Shown here: positions 12,701 through 27,700 of the stretch, one piece after another
Layout of the letters: each line of letters begins with the position of its first letter
How positions within the stretch are numbered: the first letter of the stretch is position 1
NCBI RefSeq assembly: GCF_026151205.1
Contig: NC_087080.1
Coordinates: forward strand, 5,683,096 to 5,747,095
Direction of reading: 5' to 3'
Source of the DNA: Bolinopsis microptera
Taxonomy: Eukaryota > Ctenophora > Tentaculata > Lobata > Bolinopsidae
DNA: 64,000 nucleotides
Translations under genes and position numbers: made by a program
Notes under the pieces: generated by a model
What the model was told of the DNA's origin: nothing
Databases searched by the model: none
What the model saw: only the letters and a program-made list of their open reading frames with translations

Positions 12701-15700
12701 AGGGGAGCTTCATACCAGTTAACTCGCCGTTTTATGTGTATGTTATATTATATGCATTATGATCGTAGTGCAGTTTACATAGTTAGTTACATCTTGCCCT
12801 CCAAATAATTGACTGATTGAATCTCTTTACCTAATCACTTCAGTGAAGTCAAAAATGAGGCTTAGCTGCAGTCACATAGTTTTGATATTCTCATAATCTC
12901 GGGTTGTAACTTCTAATGCTGACATTTGTTGCTTTAAGGGGGGAGGGGTTCACCCTGATTTTTTGTGAAACTTGGTTTTAAGATAGCAGTTGACCAACAA
13001 ACTAGGACTAGTGACCAAATTTTTGAGGGGTCCCGGACCCCAACCGCCAAACGGTACCCGCGGGGCAGCCACGCCCATATTTGGTCCAAATTAGGCCCAA
13101 TTTAGCCAAATACCCTGAACATGCCCAAAACCCAGATTTTAGGTGCTCTACTAATTGTAGCTAGAGGTCCCCTGAACTCGTATATGAATTTTCATCAAGA
13201 TCGGACGAAAAATGACTTAGTTATGAGCCAAAAACCATATGGCCATATTATTTGGGCATACGCACCAAATTTGATCGATTTTGGCCCATAAATTGGTCAA
13301 ATATCAATATTTTTGAATGAAACCAACTTTATATGGAAGGTAAGCCTATACTTACATTCTCTATAATTATAAGCTCAGTATCTACCTAACTGTGGATTTA
13401 GTGTTCAAATAATCGCAAAAAATGAACAAAATCTCCCATATCTCAGTTCACGATATTTGCGTAACTGATTTCGCTCAAAACAATAGAACTCAATTTAGGG
13501 TTTCAATATTTGTATATAGGCCTTTAAAAAAAATTGGCGGCCAAATTCTGAAAAATGCCCGGCAAATCTCGAAACCAAGTTTCACAAAAAAATCAGGGTG
13601 AACCCTGATTAAATTTCTGCTTTGACCCGTGACCGCAAACAATAGGCTAGTGGTGCCTTAGTTAACAGAGTTTAAAATTACGCTAACCCTCTTAAATTCC
13701 GGTAAACAATCTTCTGACAGTTCTACCTCATAATATCTGTTTGTTACAGCTTTTTGTATCTAAAACCGGTATTCGGTTTATGCTGTCACAAACTTTCTAA
13801 CACTTTCTGCCAGAGATATACTCATGGACGACAATGTGCCGCTTCTAGTATCAGTAGAAGATGGTACTCTAAGGAAAAACGAATGGAGTCATGGTCTGTT
13901 TGGATGCACAGACGATATCGGGGAATGTCTACTAGCTTGGTTTTGTCCCTGTGTAATCTTTGGTTTAAACGCGCGAGACTCTTGCTACCCTGGTTATTGG
14001 TGCGACGGGTGTTGTGGTGCTTTTTGGGGCTGCTTGGGCTTTATTTGCTGCCCACAAGCTGCGATGTGTGCATGGGGTCTTTCCCTTAGACCCAACATCA
14101 GAAGAAAGTACGGAATCCAAGGTGACAGGATTTTAGACTGGTTGGTCGTTTGGTGGTGCACTCCCTGTGCTCTACATCAGGAACGACAGCAGTTGAAAGA
14201 AAGTCTGCCTTCTACAACTCAAGTTGTTGTAGAGCAACAACAGCAGAACCCGATAACTGCAGTTCCACAGTCCTATGCTCCCCCTCAACAGTACGCTCCT
14301 CAACAGTATGCTCCTGGAGTCCCTCATAAGTATAAGCGCCCCTAAAAAACAATTTCTCTTGGATACCCAGCGTGCCAACTCATACTCACATCTTGAAATA
14401 CAAACTATCGTTGAACAATGAATTAATTTCCACAATCTATAGTATGTTTTATCTTCAGCAAAATTCTTGATTTTGGAGATTAAAATCCCTAAAAATTTGC
14501 CCTGAATCTTGCTTTTACGATATTTGGAAATTTATCGACATTTATGACGAATTTTTTAATTTTGATTCATAATAATAGTTATAGACTGATCGCGATTTTG
14601 ACTTTGAAATTAATTTCGTGAAACTGTAGTATCCCTTGTCCTATCAAGAGGCAACATAATTAATGTCAGCATATGTTTAACAACAAATAATTTTCAAATT
14701 CCCTACTGTCCGGACTCCTCGTTATAGTTCAGGAATATGGCCTCACGACACTGTTCCCCTCATGACACTGTTCCCCTCATGACACTGTTCCCCTCATGAC
14801 AGTGTTCCCCTCATGACACTGTTCCCCTCATGACACTGTTCCCCTCACGACACTGTTCCCCTCATGACACTGTTCCCCTCATGACACTGTTCCCCTCATG
14901 ACACTGTTCCCCTCATGACAGTGTTCCCCTCATGACACTGTTCCCCTCATGACACTGTTCCTCTCATGACACTGTTCCCCTCATGACACTGTTCCCCTCA
15001 TGACACTGTTCCCCGAAAGATAACGATACAGTCAGTTGTGCACACTGCACACAAGGTGATCGTTAGCTGCAAATCGTGAGAAACCTCACTGAACCAGCAT
15101 GTGTGGACATATGTTGTGTCATACTCATAAGCTGTATATTAATGATGGACATTGCGAAAAATGTACACCTATGTATTTGAAAGTCTCTGTGCGCTTTCTA
15201 TCCCAATATCTATATATCACCCACCTGTATTTTCGCTATATTATCGCGGAGCCAAAAATCAGTTTTCCGCCAATAATTTAAAAAGTAAGTGTTTTCACTT
15301 TCAGGGTTCATTCACCAGCTTAGGGGTCATTCACCAGTTCGTCGACCACAGTACAAACCCTTGTAAGCTCAAGTATGATAGTGCGTAATGCGTATGCATA
15401 CCCAAGTGTGTGATTGTTGAATTAACTACAATGTTACCAATAAATAACTGCTAGATATTATATTTAATTAATTATAATTAATTGATATTAATTATAATTA
15501 TCCTTGTCATATTATGGGTTCCATGAATTTCGGGCACAATGTCAACAGCACATTTTGAATGGTAGCATTGGATGACACACTGGTATGGAGTGATAAGGGC
15601 CCGAAAGCCTGGTAATTTGTTAATCTTATGGAGATGTAAATATTAAATTAGTCCGGTTGCCGAAGGTGTAGTATATCACTGTATTAAACGGATCAAACGA

Positions 15701-18700
15701 TTCAAAAGTCAAAAGTCAAAATTCACTGTATGAACAAGAGGAATGTTCTCTAGGCATTTTCAAAATGAGGAATATAGGGCATGTGCCGTATATTGTGTTC
15801 CTCTTTTGATGCAACGTTGGATCGAATTTCAATTCATCGAAATATAACATTGAGTAACTAATATCACAGATATTTCCCGAACCTTTCATTGCATCCCTTT
15901 TGCTCTTTCTTACACCGTTCAATAAGAACGGTTTTGTATATATTATATAATATATATATATATGTAATATGTATAATATTATATAATATGTTACATTATA
16001 TTATGGTGTTTGTATGGATTTCTCCAGTTGGAAGATTGTTCTACCCTGGAGGGGAGCTTCATACCAGTTAACTCGCCGTTTTATTTGTATGTTATATTAT
16101 ATGCAATATGCATTATGATCGTAGTGCAGTTTACATAGTTAGTTACATCTTGCCCTCCAAATAATTGACTGATTGAATCTCTTTACCTAATCACTTCAGT
16201 GAAGTCAAAAATGAGGCTTAGCTGCAGTCACATAGTTTTGATATTCTCATAATCTCGGGTTGTAACTTCTAATGCTGACAGTTGTTGCTTTAAGGGGGGA
16301 GGGGTTCACCCTGATTTTTTGTGAAACTTGGTTTTAAGATAGCAGTTGACCAACAAACTAGGACTAGTGACCAAATTTTTGAGGGGTCCCGGACCCCAAC
16401 CGCCAAACGGTACCCGCGGGGCAGCCACGCCCATATTTGGTCCAAATTAGGCCCAATTTAGCCAAATACCCTGAACATGCCCAAAACCCAGATTTTAGGT
16501 GCTCTACTAATTGTAGCTAGAGGTCCCCTGAACTCGTATATGAATTTTCATCAAGATCGGACGAAAAATGACTTAGTTATGAGCCAAAAACCATATGGCC
16601 ATATTATTTGGGCATACGCACCAAATTTGATCGATTTTGGCCCATAAATTGGTCAAATATCAATATTTTTGAATGAAACCAACTTTATATGGAAGGTAAG
16701 CCTATACTTACATTCTCTATAATTATAAGCTCAGTATCTACCTAACTGTGGATTTTGTGTTCAAATAATCGCAAAAAATGAACAAAATCGCCCATATCTC
16801 AGTTCACGATATTTGCGTAACTGATTTCGCTCAAAACAATAGAACTCAATTTAGGGTTTCAATATTTTTATATAGGCCTTTAAAAAAATTGGCGGCCAAA
16901 TTCTGAAAAATGCCCGGCAAATCTCGAAACCAAGTTTCACAAAAAATCAGGGTGAACCCTGATTAAATTTCTGCTTTGACCCGTGACCGCAAACAATAGG
17001 CTAGTGGTGCCTTAGTTAACAGAGTTTAAAATTACGCTAACCCTCTTAAATTCCGGTAAACAATCTTCTGACAGTTCTACCTCATAATATCTGTTTGTTA
17101 CAGCTTTTTGTATCTAAAACCGGTATTCGGTTTATGTTGTCACAAACTTTCTAACACTTTCTGCCAAAGATATACTCATGGACGACAATGTGCCGCTTCT
17201 AGTATCAGTAGAAGATGGTACTCTAAGGAAAAACGAATGGAGTCATGGTCTGTTTGGATGCACAGACGAGATATCGGAGACATTCTGCTAGCTTGGTTTT
17301 GTCCCTGTGTAATCTTTGGTTTAAACGCGCGAGACTCTTGCTACCCTGGTTATTGGTGCGACGGGTGTTGTGGTGCTTTTTGTGGCTGCGTGGGCTTTAT
17401 TTGCTGCCCACAAGCTGCGATGTGTGCATGAGGTCTCTCCCTTAGACCCAACATCAGAAGAAAGTACGGAATCCAAGGTGACAGGATTTTAGACTGGTTG
17501 GTCGTTTGGTGGTGCACTCCCTGTCAGGCTTGTCCGCCGTGGCTAAATGGATCGGCGGCGGCGTACGCCGGCGTGAGCCGTGAAATCAAGGCCAACTAAA
17601 TTGAGGTCTATGAAATATGAATATGATCATGTACTTAATTAGGGTAATTTAGACTTAACTTCAACAAATGATGTTGGTATATTGTTATGGTATTATCTGC
17701 TATCAAATAAAAGTTGAGACAAATTGATACAATTATTTTATTCAAGGTAAAATACATAAACAATAAATTATTGCTGAAATCAATGGATCTCTCAATATTT
17801 TTTGTTGGAAACAAAATCATAGTTTTTAGAACAAAACAGTGTATATTTGAAATTCTTAACATTCATCCTAGATCGCTGACTAGAAAGAATTAAACCTGCA
17901 GCCGACCAGGTTCTTTCAATTTCCGCACTACTGGCAGGTATACAATGCACTTTTCTTACTATGTTTGAGAGTATTGGGAAAGTTTTTTGCCTATCGGCCC
18001 AAAATCTAAAAAGTTCGAATTGTAAAATTTCTTCTTCAGTCAAACTTATGAGTAGGTACAAGGTATCTGCTCAGTTCTTTTGATAATCAATATTGTTAAG
18101 TTAGCTAAAGGTGTGTATCATGTGTGTGTTGCCCCTAGCCGCTAATCGCTATCAGTAACACTGATATCTTCAAATGAAGACAGAATTATTTTGAAGTCAG
18201 AAAATGCACGCCGTACGCCGATGTACGCCGGGGTGTATCGGCGGCGTTCGGCGTGGCAAAATCACCCGGCGGCGGCGGCGTTCGGCGGCGGCGGACAAGC
18301 CATGCTCGTAACTGAGTCAACAGTACGCTCCTCAATAGTATGCTCCCGGAGTCCCTCATAAGTATTAGTGCGCCCAAAAAACAATTTCTCTTGAATGCCC
18401 AGCGTGCGAACTGATACTCACATCTTTAAATACAAATTATCGTTGAACAATGAATTAATTTCCACAATCTATAGTATGTTTTATCTTTAGCCAAATTTTT
18501 GATTTTGGAGATTAAAATCCCTTAAAATATGCCCTGACTCTTGCTTTTACGATATTTGGAAATTTAATTAAAATTTATCGACATTTATGACGATTTTGTT
18601 TATTTTTGATTCATAATAAAAGTAGTTATAGACTGATCGCGATGTTGACTTTGAAATTAATTTCGTGAAACTGTAGTATCCTTTGTTTTAATCCTATGAC

Positions 18701-21700
18701 CTATCCCCCCTTTAATTCTAATAATTATTAATAAATCAAGAGACAACATAATTAATGTCAGCATATGTTTAACAACAAATAATTTTTCAAATTCCCTACA
18801 GTCCGGACTCCTCCTTATAGTTCAGGAATATGGCCTCATGACACTGTTCCCCTCATGACACTGTTCCCCTCATGACACTGTTCCCCTCATGACACTGTTC
18901 CCCTCATGATACTGTTCCCCTCATGACACTGTTCCCCTCATGACACTGTTCCCCTCATGACACTGTTCCCCTCATGACACTGTTCCCCTCATGACACTGT
19001 TCTTCTCATGACACTGTTCCCCTCATGACACTGTTCCCCTCATGACACTGCTCCCCTCATGATACTGTTTCCCTCATGACACTGCTCCCCTCATGACACT
19101 GCTCCCCTCATGATACTGTTCCCCTCATGACACTGTTCCCCTCATGACACTGTTCCCCTCATGACACTGTTCCCCTCATGACACTGTTCCCCTCATGACA
19201 CTGTTCCCCTCATGATACTGTTCCCCTCATGACACTGTTCCCCTCATGACACTTTTCCCCTCATGACACTGTTCCCCTCATGACACTGCTCCCCTCATGA
19301 CACTGTTCCCCTCATGATACTGTTCCCCTCATGATACTGTTCCCCTCAATCCTCATGATACTGTTCCCCTCATGACACTGTTCCCCTCATGACACTGTTC
19401 CCCTCATGACACTGTTCCCCTCATGACACTGTTCCCCTCATGATACTGTTACCCTCATGACACTGTTCCCCTCATGACACTTTTCCCCTCATGACACTGT
19501 TCCCCTCATGACACTGCTCCCCTCATGACACTGTTCCCCTCATGATACTGTTCCCCTCATGATACTGTTCCCCTCAATCCTCATGATACTGTTCCCCTCA
19601 TGACACTGTTCCCCTCATGACACTGTTCCCCTCATGACACTGTTCCCCTCATGACACTGTTCCCCGAAAGATAACGATACAGTCAGTTGTGCACACAAGG
19701 TGATCGTTAGCTGCAAATCGTGAGAAACCTCACTGAACCAGCATTTGTGGACATATGTTGTGTCATACTCATAACTCATAAGCTGTATATTAATGATGGA
19801 CATTGCGAAAAATGTACACCTATGTATTTGAAAGTCTCTGTGCGCTTTATAGCCCAATATATCACCCACCTGTATTTTCGCTATATTATCGCGGAGCCAA
19901 AAATCAGTTTTCCGCCAATAATTTAAAAAGTAAATGTTTTCACTTTCAGGGTTCATTCACCAGCTTAGGGGTCATCCACCAGTACGTCGACCACAGTACA
20001 AACCCTTGTAAGCTCAAGTATGATAGTGCGTAATGCGTATGCATACCCAAGTGTGTGATTGTTGAATTAACTACAATGTTACCAATAAATAACTGCTATA
20101 ATATTATATTTAATTAATTACAATTAATTAATATTAATTATAATTATCCTTGTCATATTATGGGTTCCATGAATTTCAAGCACAATGTCAACAGCACATG
20201 TTGAATTTCATCTCCCATTCATGTGGTAGCATTGGAAGACACACTGGTATGGAGTGATAAGGGCCCGAAAGTTCTAGGTTTTGGATTTTGTTTCAGATTT
20301 GTCTCTAGTACTGAACATAAAGCCCCTGTAATTCTAGTGTATTTTATGTGTTAGTTATACTAGATATGTCCTGAGATAACACGGCTTTATATTCATTAAT
20401 CTCCTGCTTGGAGTGGTTGGAGGTGTCATGTCTCGCGTGATACAGGATGAAACTTGAGACGACGTAAATTTAATGACTTATGAGCTTATTGAGCCCGCAC
20501 GTTGTTGAAATTTAGAGTTTTCAGTTTGTCTTGAATTTGAAAGAAGGGGAGATTTCTCTCTAGTTTACGGCAAAATGAATATTTTAAAGATAAAGTTTGT
20601 CAGTTTACTCTTCCTTTACATATACAGGGTGAGTTGAAAATAGTGTGTGGAATGTAAAGATCGATACAATTTTTTATGAAGGAGCAAATTTTGAAAGGTG
20701 TATTGCTATCAGTTCATAAACGTTACACATTTCATTGTTGCATCTCATTTGATTCTAACTCATAATATGGATTCCACACACTATTTTCAACTCACCCTGT
20801 AAGTCCAATTAAAATTCGGTATATATTATTATGATCATAGTGCAGTTTACATAGTTAGTAACATCGTGTTCTCCAAAACATTGACTGATTGGACCTCGTT
20901 TTGGTAGCTTGTAACCTCTAATATCTGTTGGTTACAGCTGTTTTTACAACTTTGGGACTTTTAACCATTCTGCTAGAGATATACTGATGGGAGACAAGGT
21001 GCTACTTCTAGAAGATGGTATTCCAAGGAACAACGAATGGAGTCATGGTCTGTTTGGAGGCTCTGACGATTGTGGAGAAATGTCGCTAGTTTGGTTTTGT
21101 CCTTGTGTAACATTTGGTTTAAACGCGCGGGACTCTTGCTACCCTGGTTATTGGTGCGACGGGTGTTGTGGTGCTTTTTGTGGCTGCTTGGGCTTTATTT
21201 TCTGTTTTCCAGTCGCAATGTGTGCGTGGGGTTGTTCTCTTAGACCCAAAATCAGAAGAGACTATGGGATCCAAGGTGACCGTTATTTAGACTGGTTGGC
21301 GGTTGTATTTTGTTTTCGCTGTGCTCTACTTCAGGAACGACAGCAGTTGAAAGAAAGTCTGCCTTCTACAACTCAAGTTGTTGTAGTGCAGCAACAGCAG
21401 AACCGGATAACTGCAGTTCCACAGTCCTATGCTCCCCCTCAACAGTACGCTCCTCAACAGTATGCTCCTGGAGTCCCTCATCAGTATTAGTGCACCCTTA
21501 TCTCGGGTGTCCAGCAGGGACAAAAGGAAATCGCGGCATGTACGGAATCGCGATTTTTCCCATTATTTGCGACAAATTTTATGTATAGTTTAATGTATAG
21601 TATGTTAAAATTCGCGGTATCGCGATTTTTGGCCAAAATAATCGCGAAATCCTTTTGTCCCTGGTGTCCAGCGAGCGAACTCATCCTCCCATCTTTAAAT

Positions 21701-24700
21701 TCATAACAAGAATTTCGCCGCGGTAACACCACGCACGATTAAATTTCCCTACTGCCTACAATGTAATTGTTCTACTTGTATCCCAGAGTGGTGTTTGGCG
21801 CACGTGATAATCGTTTTCATTATATTAGGCGTGCAGAACTTGAAAATTCTGCGCGCATCTTAGGTGTCGCCGTCGATCTATATTCTATATGTGGTTTGGT
21901 TGTAGATCATTTCATATGTTGCGCGGTTTTGTTTCGTGTTACTGTTAACGATGCGTATGATCATGTCACGTCATATTTATACTGCATCGTATGCCAACTT
22001 TATTGACTGTAATAAAATATTCTGTCTAATCTTAGTTATTATTTGTATCTAACATAAACTAATACATTTTGATGCTTACTCGACACATCTACAGCACCAT
22101 CGACTATATAGGATTCTTTAAAAGCATACTATACCGCAATCTTGATCTTAGTTGCTTCTTGAATGTAAATGTAAAGTAACATCTGTTCTTAAATATGTAA
22201 TCGCTTTTTACCATTCAGTTTCGATAAACTGTAAAATATTCGGCCACGAGTTTATCAGTTGATATAATAATTTAATTTGTTTCGACTTGCTGAATTTTAT
22301 CACTCGGTAATTTATTAAGCTTGTTTCAACAAAATAACTAAACACTTGTATTGATGATTGATCCGCTCAGATGACTAATATGCTATATTAATGAATTAGA
22401 GTAAATTGCAACCCGATGGAAACCTGTGTAACAGTCGTCAAGCACCTAAAACTGGTTGCTATGCCTGTAATTAATTAACACATAGCTGGCGTCGCGCGCG
22501 CAAAATTGCCTCCTTTTATACACATAATTATAGGGGAGTGGTCTATATTGCGAAGGAGCAGACTTTTGTCATCACCGTAGGACCGTCGGGCCACCTCATA
22601 TATCCAAACCCGATTACTTATTCCCTACGATCTTTTTGCCTTCGGCAAGAGCAGGGAAAAAAATTATCGTTAAACAATGAAATAGTTTCAAAAATGTATA
22701 GTATTTTTCATCTTTAGTCAACATTTTGATTTTGGAGATAAAAAACCCTAAAAATATCTCCTGAATCTTTCTTTTTCAATATTTGAAAATTCTTTGAAAT
22801 TTCTCAACATTTATGGCGATTTGCTTATTTTCAATTTATCATAAAAGTAGTTGTAGACTGATGACTTAATGACGATGTTGATTTTTGTAATTAATTTTGT
22901 GAATCTGTAGTATCCTTTGTCCTAATCAGTTCGATCTGTCTTCACGATTTTTCAGCGCAATCATAATTTGCGTAAATTAAATGTTATACTACATTTTCTT
23001 GCTAAAAGTTGCAATCCACTACCCCATTACAATAAGATACACGTACAATCGTCCAACATTTTATTTTTGTACTAAATTTTGTACTAAATTGTTATCTCGG
23101 GAGTCGGGGGTATTTCCCAGTAAAACATTTCAACCAAAAAGTCGCCTAAATCGGATATTTTATTTATGAATTCCTATTTCAAAAAGTAATTTCTTATTTA
23201 TTTAGTACAGTTAGCCGATTTAACGGCCAGGTAGCGCAGTTGGTTAGCCAGCTTTGCAATCGTGAGGTTGCGGGTTCAAATCCCACTGCCTGCCTGGTCG
23301 TGGGGTGAGTGTCGTTGACATTCAGCTAAGGATCGTGAGTGGTCTATGCAGCCCCCCGGTCTACTCAGCCGAATACTCGAGAAATCGGGTGTGAGGGTTA
23401 AATGAGGAGCTGCACATTGCAGCAAAGTCTCGGGCGAAGAAAGTATGGTACACACAGCACACTACCTTAACGTCACTGGCTAAAAACAAATCCTTCGGCT
23501 TCCTGTTATTGGCTGGTTGCACTTGTGTAACAATATGGCTGTTGGAATACTCCGAAGTAAAATAAGTGTCTAGATAAAAAAATAAAAAAAAGTATCAGGC
23601 AGACGATTGTCGATCTTTGGAGCCACCACAGAGAAACTACGCTTACCAAACTTAGAGTTAGTATAGTTACCTCCACAAGTTGTCAGTTTAATCTTTCTTC
23701 ACAATTTTGCAGCCCAAACATATGCACCTAAAGCTTTAAAGGTATACTAAATTATTCTTGCTAAAAGTTTCGAATCAAATTATTAATTATTTTAATTATT
23801 AATGAATCAAGAGGCAAAATGATAAATTATAGCATAATATGTTTAACAAAAAAATGTTTCCACATTTCCTACTATTCAGACTCCTCATCTGCATCTTGGC
23901 TCACGAATATGGCCTCGTGACGCTGGTCCCCGAACCCAGGACGGGTGAATGTAGCGGTAACGGCCATGTACGGATAAAAGTTCTCCCCAGCATCACTGAG
24001 AGCTTTACCCAGATCTTTGAACTCCTTCTTCCAGATAGCCATCACATCTGCGTCAGCACCGTAGTCACCGATTGCTCTGTAGTAGGTCTTCGTGTCAATC
24101 CACTCCTCAATCTCCACAAGTTCGTTAGTTGGAGTTGGGGGGTTGTCTTGGTACTCCGAAGGAAGGTAGAAGTGCATGCTGGAGTAAGTGTTCTCGAAGT
24201 CTCTGTTCATGTAAGTCTTCGTTAATACTGGTATCGTCATCGGGATCTCAGCCTCTTCATCGTTTTCTCCATAAATATAGGCGAAGAGACGGATGAATGC
24301 GTTCACCCATTTCTGCTCCCCGTCTTCCTCCACCATTTCAGTGCTCACCCAATTGCCTGCCTTAATGTTTCGGACCCCGAACCCGCAATTCTCATTCTCA
24401 ACTTCCTCAACATCTGGACATTCTGCATCTGAGCCGCAGATACCCTCCGTAGCCTTGGGTTTCGCAGTTTCGGGGAACCCTTCGCACTCTTCATAGCCTT
24501 GGGCCTCCGCCAAACTGAAATCGTCGCCGTTGTAGTCGTAGTAGTCGTGTCTCCTGGCAATATACATGACTTCGTGGCGCTGCTCTGCTTCACTTTGGTG
24601 GCTGTAGCTGCCAGTAATCACTTTCCACCAGTAGTATTCCAGACCAGAGTCAGTGAGGGACTCTCCCAGGTTTATGAACTCCCTATCCCAGATCTCTTCC

Positions 24701-27700
24701 GGCACCTCTTTTCCCTTTGAGTATCCGAATGCTCTATAGTACACTACAATATCATCCCACTCCTCGATTTCGACATCCTCCCCAGTTGGGGCAGGATGGG
24801 TTTTCTGATATTCCGCAGGCAGGTACAATGCCATTGAAGATCCTACTGGTTCAAAGTTCTCATCTAAACCAGTCTGAACTATCAAAGGAACGGTCAGACC
24901 CATATCGGTTCCGTCCTCGTTACCACCAGTCAGGTAGAAGACAAGTCGCTTATACGCCTCCTCGTATTTACTGTCCCCTTCACTGTCCAATACCAGAGTA
25001 GAGATCCAGTTTCCGGCACCAATCTCTCTTACTCCAAACCCGCAGCCAGTACTTGGTAGTACCTCGTGAGCAGGGCACCCATGTTCTCCTGGACATATAT
25101 CAGACAGAGCTTTAGGCTTCATCCACTTCATCTTCTTGTTCTTCTTCGCCACATTCTTGTAGTTCTCTTTGTGCTCAGGGCACTCTTTGTAGCCCAGAGC
25201 AGCCCGGGACTCACTCTTCTTTTTGCCTGCTGTGACCAGCACAATCGCAGCCAGCAGCAATATTAAACACAGTTTCATCTCTCTAGGGGATCTGTTTTAG
25301 TGGAAATCGGCGTTAAAATAATTGTATACATATTCACTATGCAGGCTTGCAAGTTTGTCGTGTAACTGTTTAATAAACTTCATCGCATCAAAAATTAAAA
25401 ATGTGAGCAAAATAATGCCGTTCGAAATAAGCATTTGGCTAGTCATTTATCGAAGGAAAAAACTTTTGAGAAGTTTTCTGTTTTCGTGTAGTAAGCTAGT
25501 TAATAAATCACATTCAAAATGCGACGTGTAGAAACGAAGTGTTACTCCCTCCTAGAAAACGAGCGCTAGAGAGATCGACTTAAATTGCCAACAGTTAACA
25601 TTTTCGATAGATTACTTTAAATTCTAAAATCATCCTCTTAAATATATGCGGTGGCAAAGGAACAAAATTAGGAAAGAACTCAACAAGATTGATGCCGCAA
25701 ATTTGAACTGCAAAATAACATGACCAGAGATTTTATAATTAAGATAACATTTTATCTGCTCGTACTTGGTTAGGTTCCACGGCGTGTATGGGTCTGAGCT
25801 AATGAATCCGTCGCATATTCTCCCTGCCCGTTTAATTACCTTTAAATTGAATTAGATTTATCAGCAAATTCAGGCCATATTATCAAATAAGTTTGTCTCG
25901 TCAAACACAGAAATCAGCATCAAGTGATATTATTATAGAACATGAACAATTATTCCCGTGCAGAATCGTACACCATTTCTTCAGTTGGACATTTTGAACA
26001 GCATGGACTGCAGCCAGGTTGCATGGACTGCAGCCAGGTTGCATGGACTGCAGACAGGTTGCAACGAATTAATGTAATTTAGGACTGAGGACTGAGGGGC
26101 CGGGTCGACACGTGCAGCGGGGAAATTATCTTCCAGACTTCCTTCCAACTTCTGGTTAAACTGGTGAGTCTGAATTTGCAGATGTTTAAGTGGGCCTTTT
26201 TGCTGTGACTTACGAAGAAGCATATGCCTTAAAATGGTTAACTTTTGAGAAATTGGCAGAAAACTGATTTTCGGTAATGCCTAAAACATCCAATCATAGG
26301 GTATCTGGTAAGTTATAGGCTATGAAGATATTCAAATGTGATAAATCATAACAAAATATGTAATCGATGATATATTAATTTTAATACAGTAGGTAGTAGT
26401 TGTACGGCAAATTACAAAAAAATAAAATAAAATAATCAAGGAAAGTTTGTTTACACATCACACTTACAAATACAATGACTTTAATTACAGTATTATAATT
26501 CAGTAGTGTTGTAATCACGAATATGATATTGTTAACCCTATATCTTTTAACCAGCAAACATTTAAATTTCAATAAAAATTTGTTAATCGACCCTCCTCTC
26601 CTTCAACTTCAATCCCAAATTCGTCCATGGCGATAGTCTTTACCCATTCCATGATTTCTACGGAGATTGTCACATTTTTAACCTCTGCCAAAGATTTTTG
26701 ACTGAGAAAATCGACATTAGCTTGAGAATCTCTCTCCAGAGCAGAAAGAGCATCTCGAAAATATTCCTTGCCGATACCAACTTCCCTCAGAAAACTCCGG
26801 GTAAATTCCTCCTTGTTCTCCAAGAGAGACTCGTAGCTGTACGCCTTGATATCGTTCCGGTCACTTGTCTCCAGCATGTAGGCATGAATCTGACAGAGCA
26901 CGATAAAGAGAAAGGCCTCCTTGCCAGCTCCACATTTAATTTTGTTCCAGATGTTACGATAGTTGACAGGAAGCATGGAAACTGCCGTATTTCCGGTTAT
27001 GATGAGATTGCCCTTAAAGATTTTAGCGAAGGACAGTACAGTTGGTCGAAGAGATCTATACATGAAGAGTTCGGTGATCCCTGGCAAAGCTTGATGTATC
27101 AGAGGAAGAAGAGAAAGCGTCTGAATACCCCAAGGTTTGATGAAATACAGTTTCTCAGGATCCGGACAGATGAGAAGAAATACTGCTCTGACCAAGTCCA
27201 AGTACTCAACTGATTTACGACTTGGGGGATATTCCTTCGCGTTCAGTATCCACGCCAGATTAATGATAGAAGACGGTTCAGACTGAACAATACATTGATT
27301 TGTTTTAAACATCATAGCCGCGACTCAAGTGGAACCGCATCGCCCGGAATTATGGAGATAAGAAATATTCCTACCATCCCTCGCGGGCTTGCTCCTCAAA
27401 TACTGGAAGATTGTTTCATGAGAAACAGTAAGAGGTTCAACTGCTGAGTCGTGCTGTATGTCGTAAAGGAAAGGATGTTCTTCTATGTTGAAGATGTTAA
27501 TTCCGGGTTTTGCTCTCACAAATATAAACTCCTTTTCAGATACAGAGTAAAGGGAAACATCCTCGCGTTCGATGTAAGTTACATCTTTGGAGTTAAGGAA
27601 CGTTAAGAGAAATGAACGCTTTTCATGTTTAAATGCGTAGAAAGGTTTAATGTCTGCCAGAATGTCATAACTTTGAATAGAATTAGAAGAATCACAGCAG

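Larger units (their letters stand above)
9350..20275 (+). repeat. Tandem segmental duplication, three units carrying PLAC8 genes
   Basis: Units begin with the same sequence at about 9350, 12480 and 15833. Each runs through an AT-repeat, a short conserved open frame, a PLAC8 gene, a 17-bp minisatellite, and an identical block (GATAACGATACAGTCAGTTG to about GGGCCCGAAAG). Units 2 and 3 share a 660-bp MITE upstream of PLAC8 and look nearly identical over kilobases. Unit 1 lacks the MITE and diverges between 9580 and 9750. Unequal crossing-over between tandem units is the likely mechanism. Confidence 0.85.

Noticed and set aside
10676-19665. CRISPR-like arrays of direct repeats
   Set aside because: Repeats are contiguous without spacers, and the genome is animal; these are minisatellites.
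23229-23302. tRNA gene
   Set aside because: A and B boxes are present but stems have mismatches and a 300-bp body with A-rich tail follows, so it is a SINE head.
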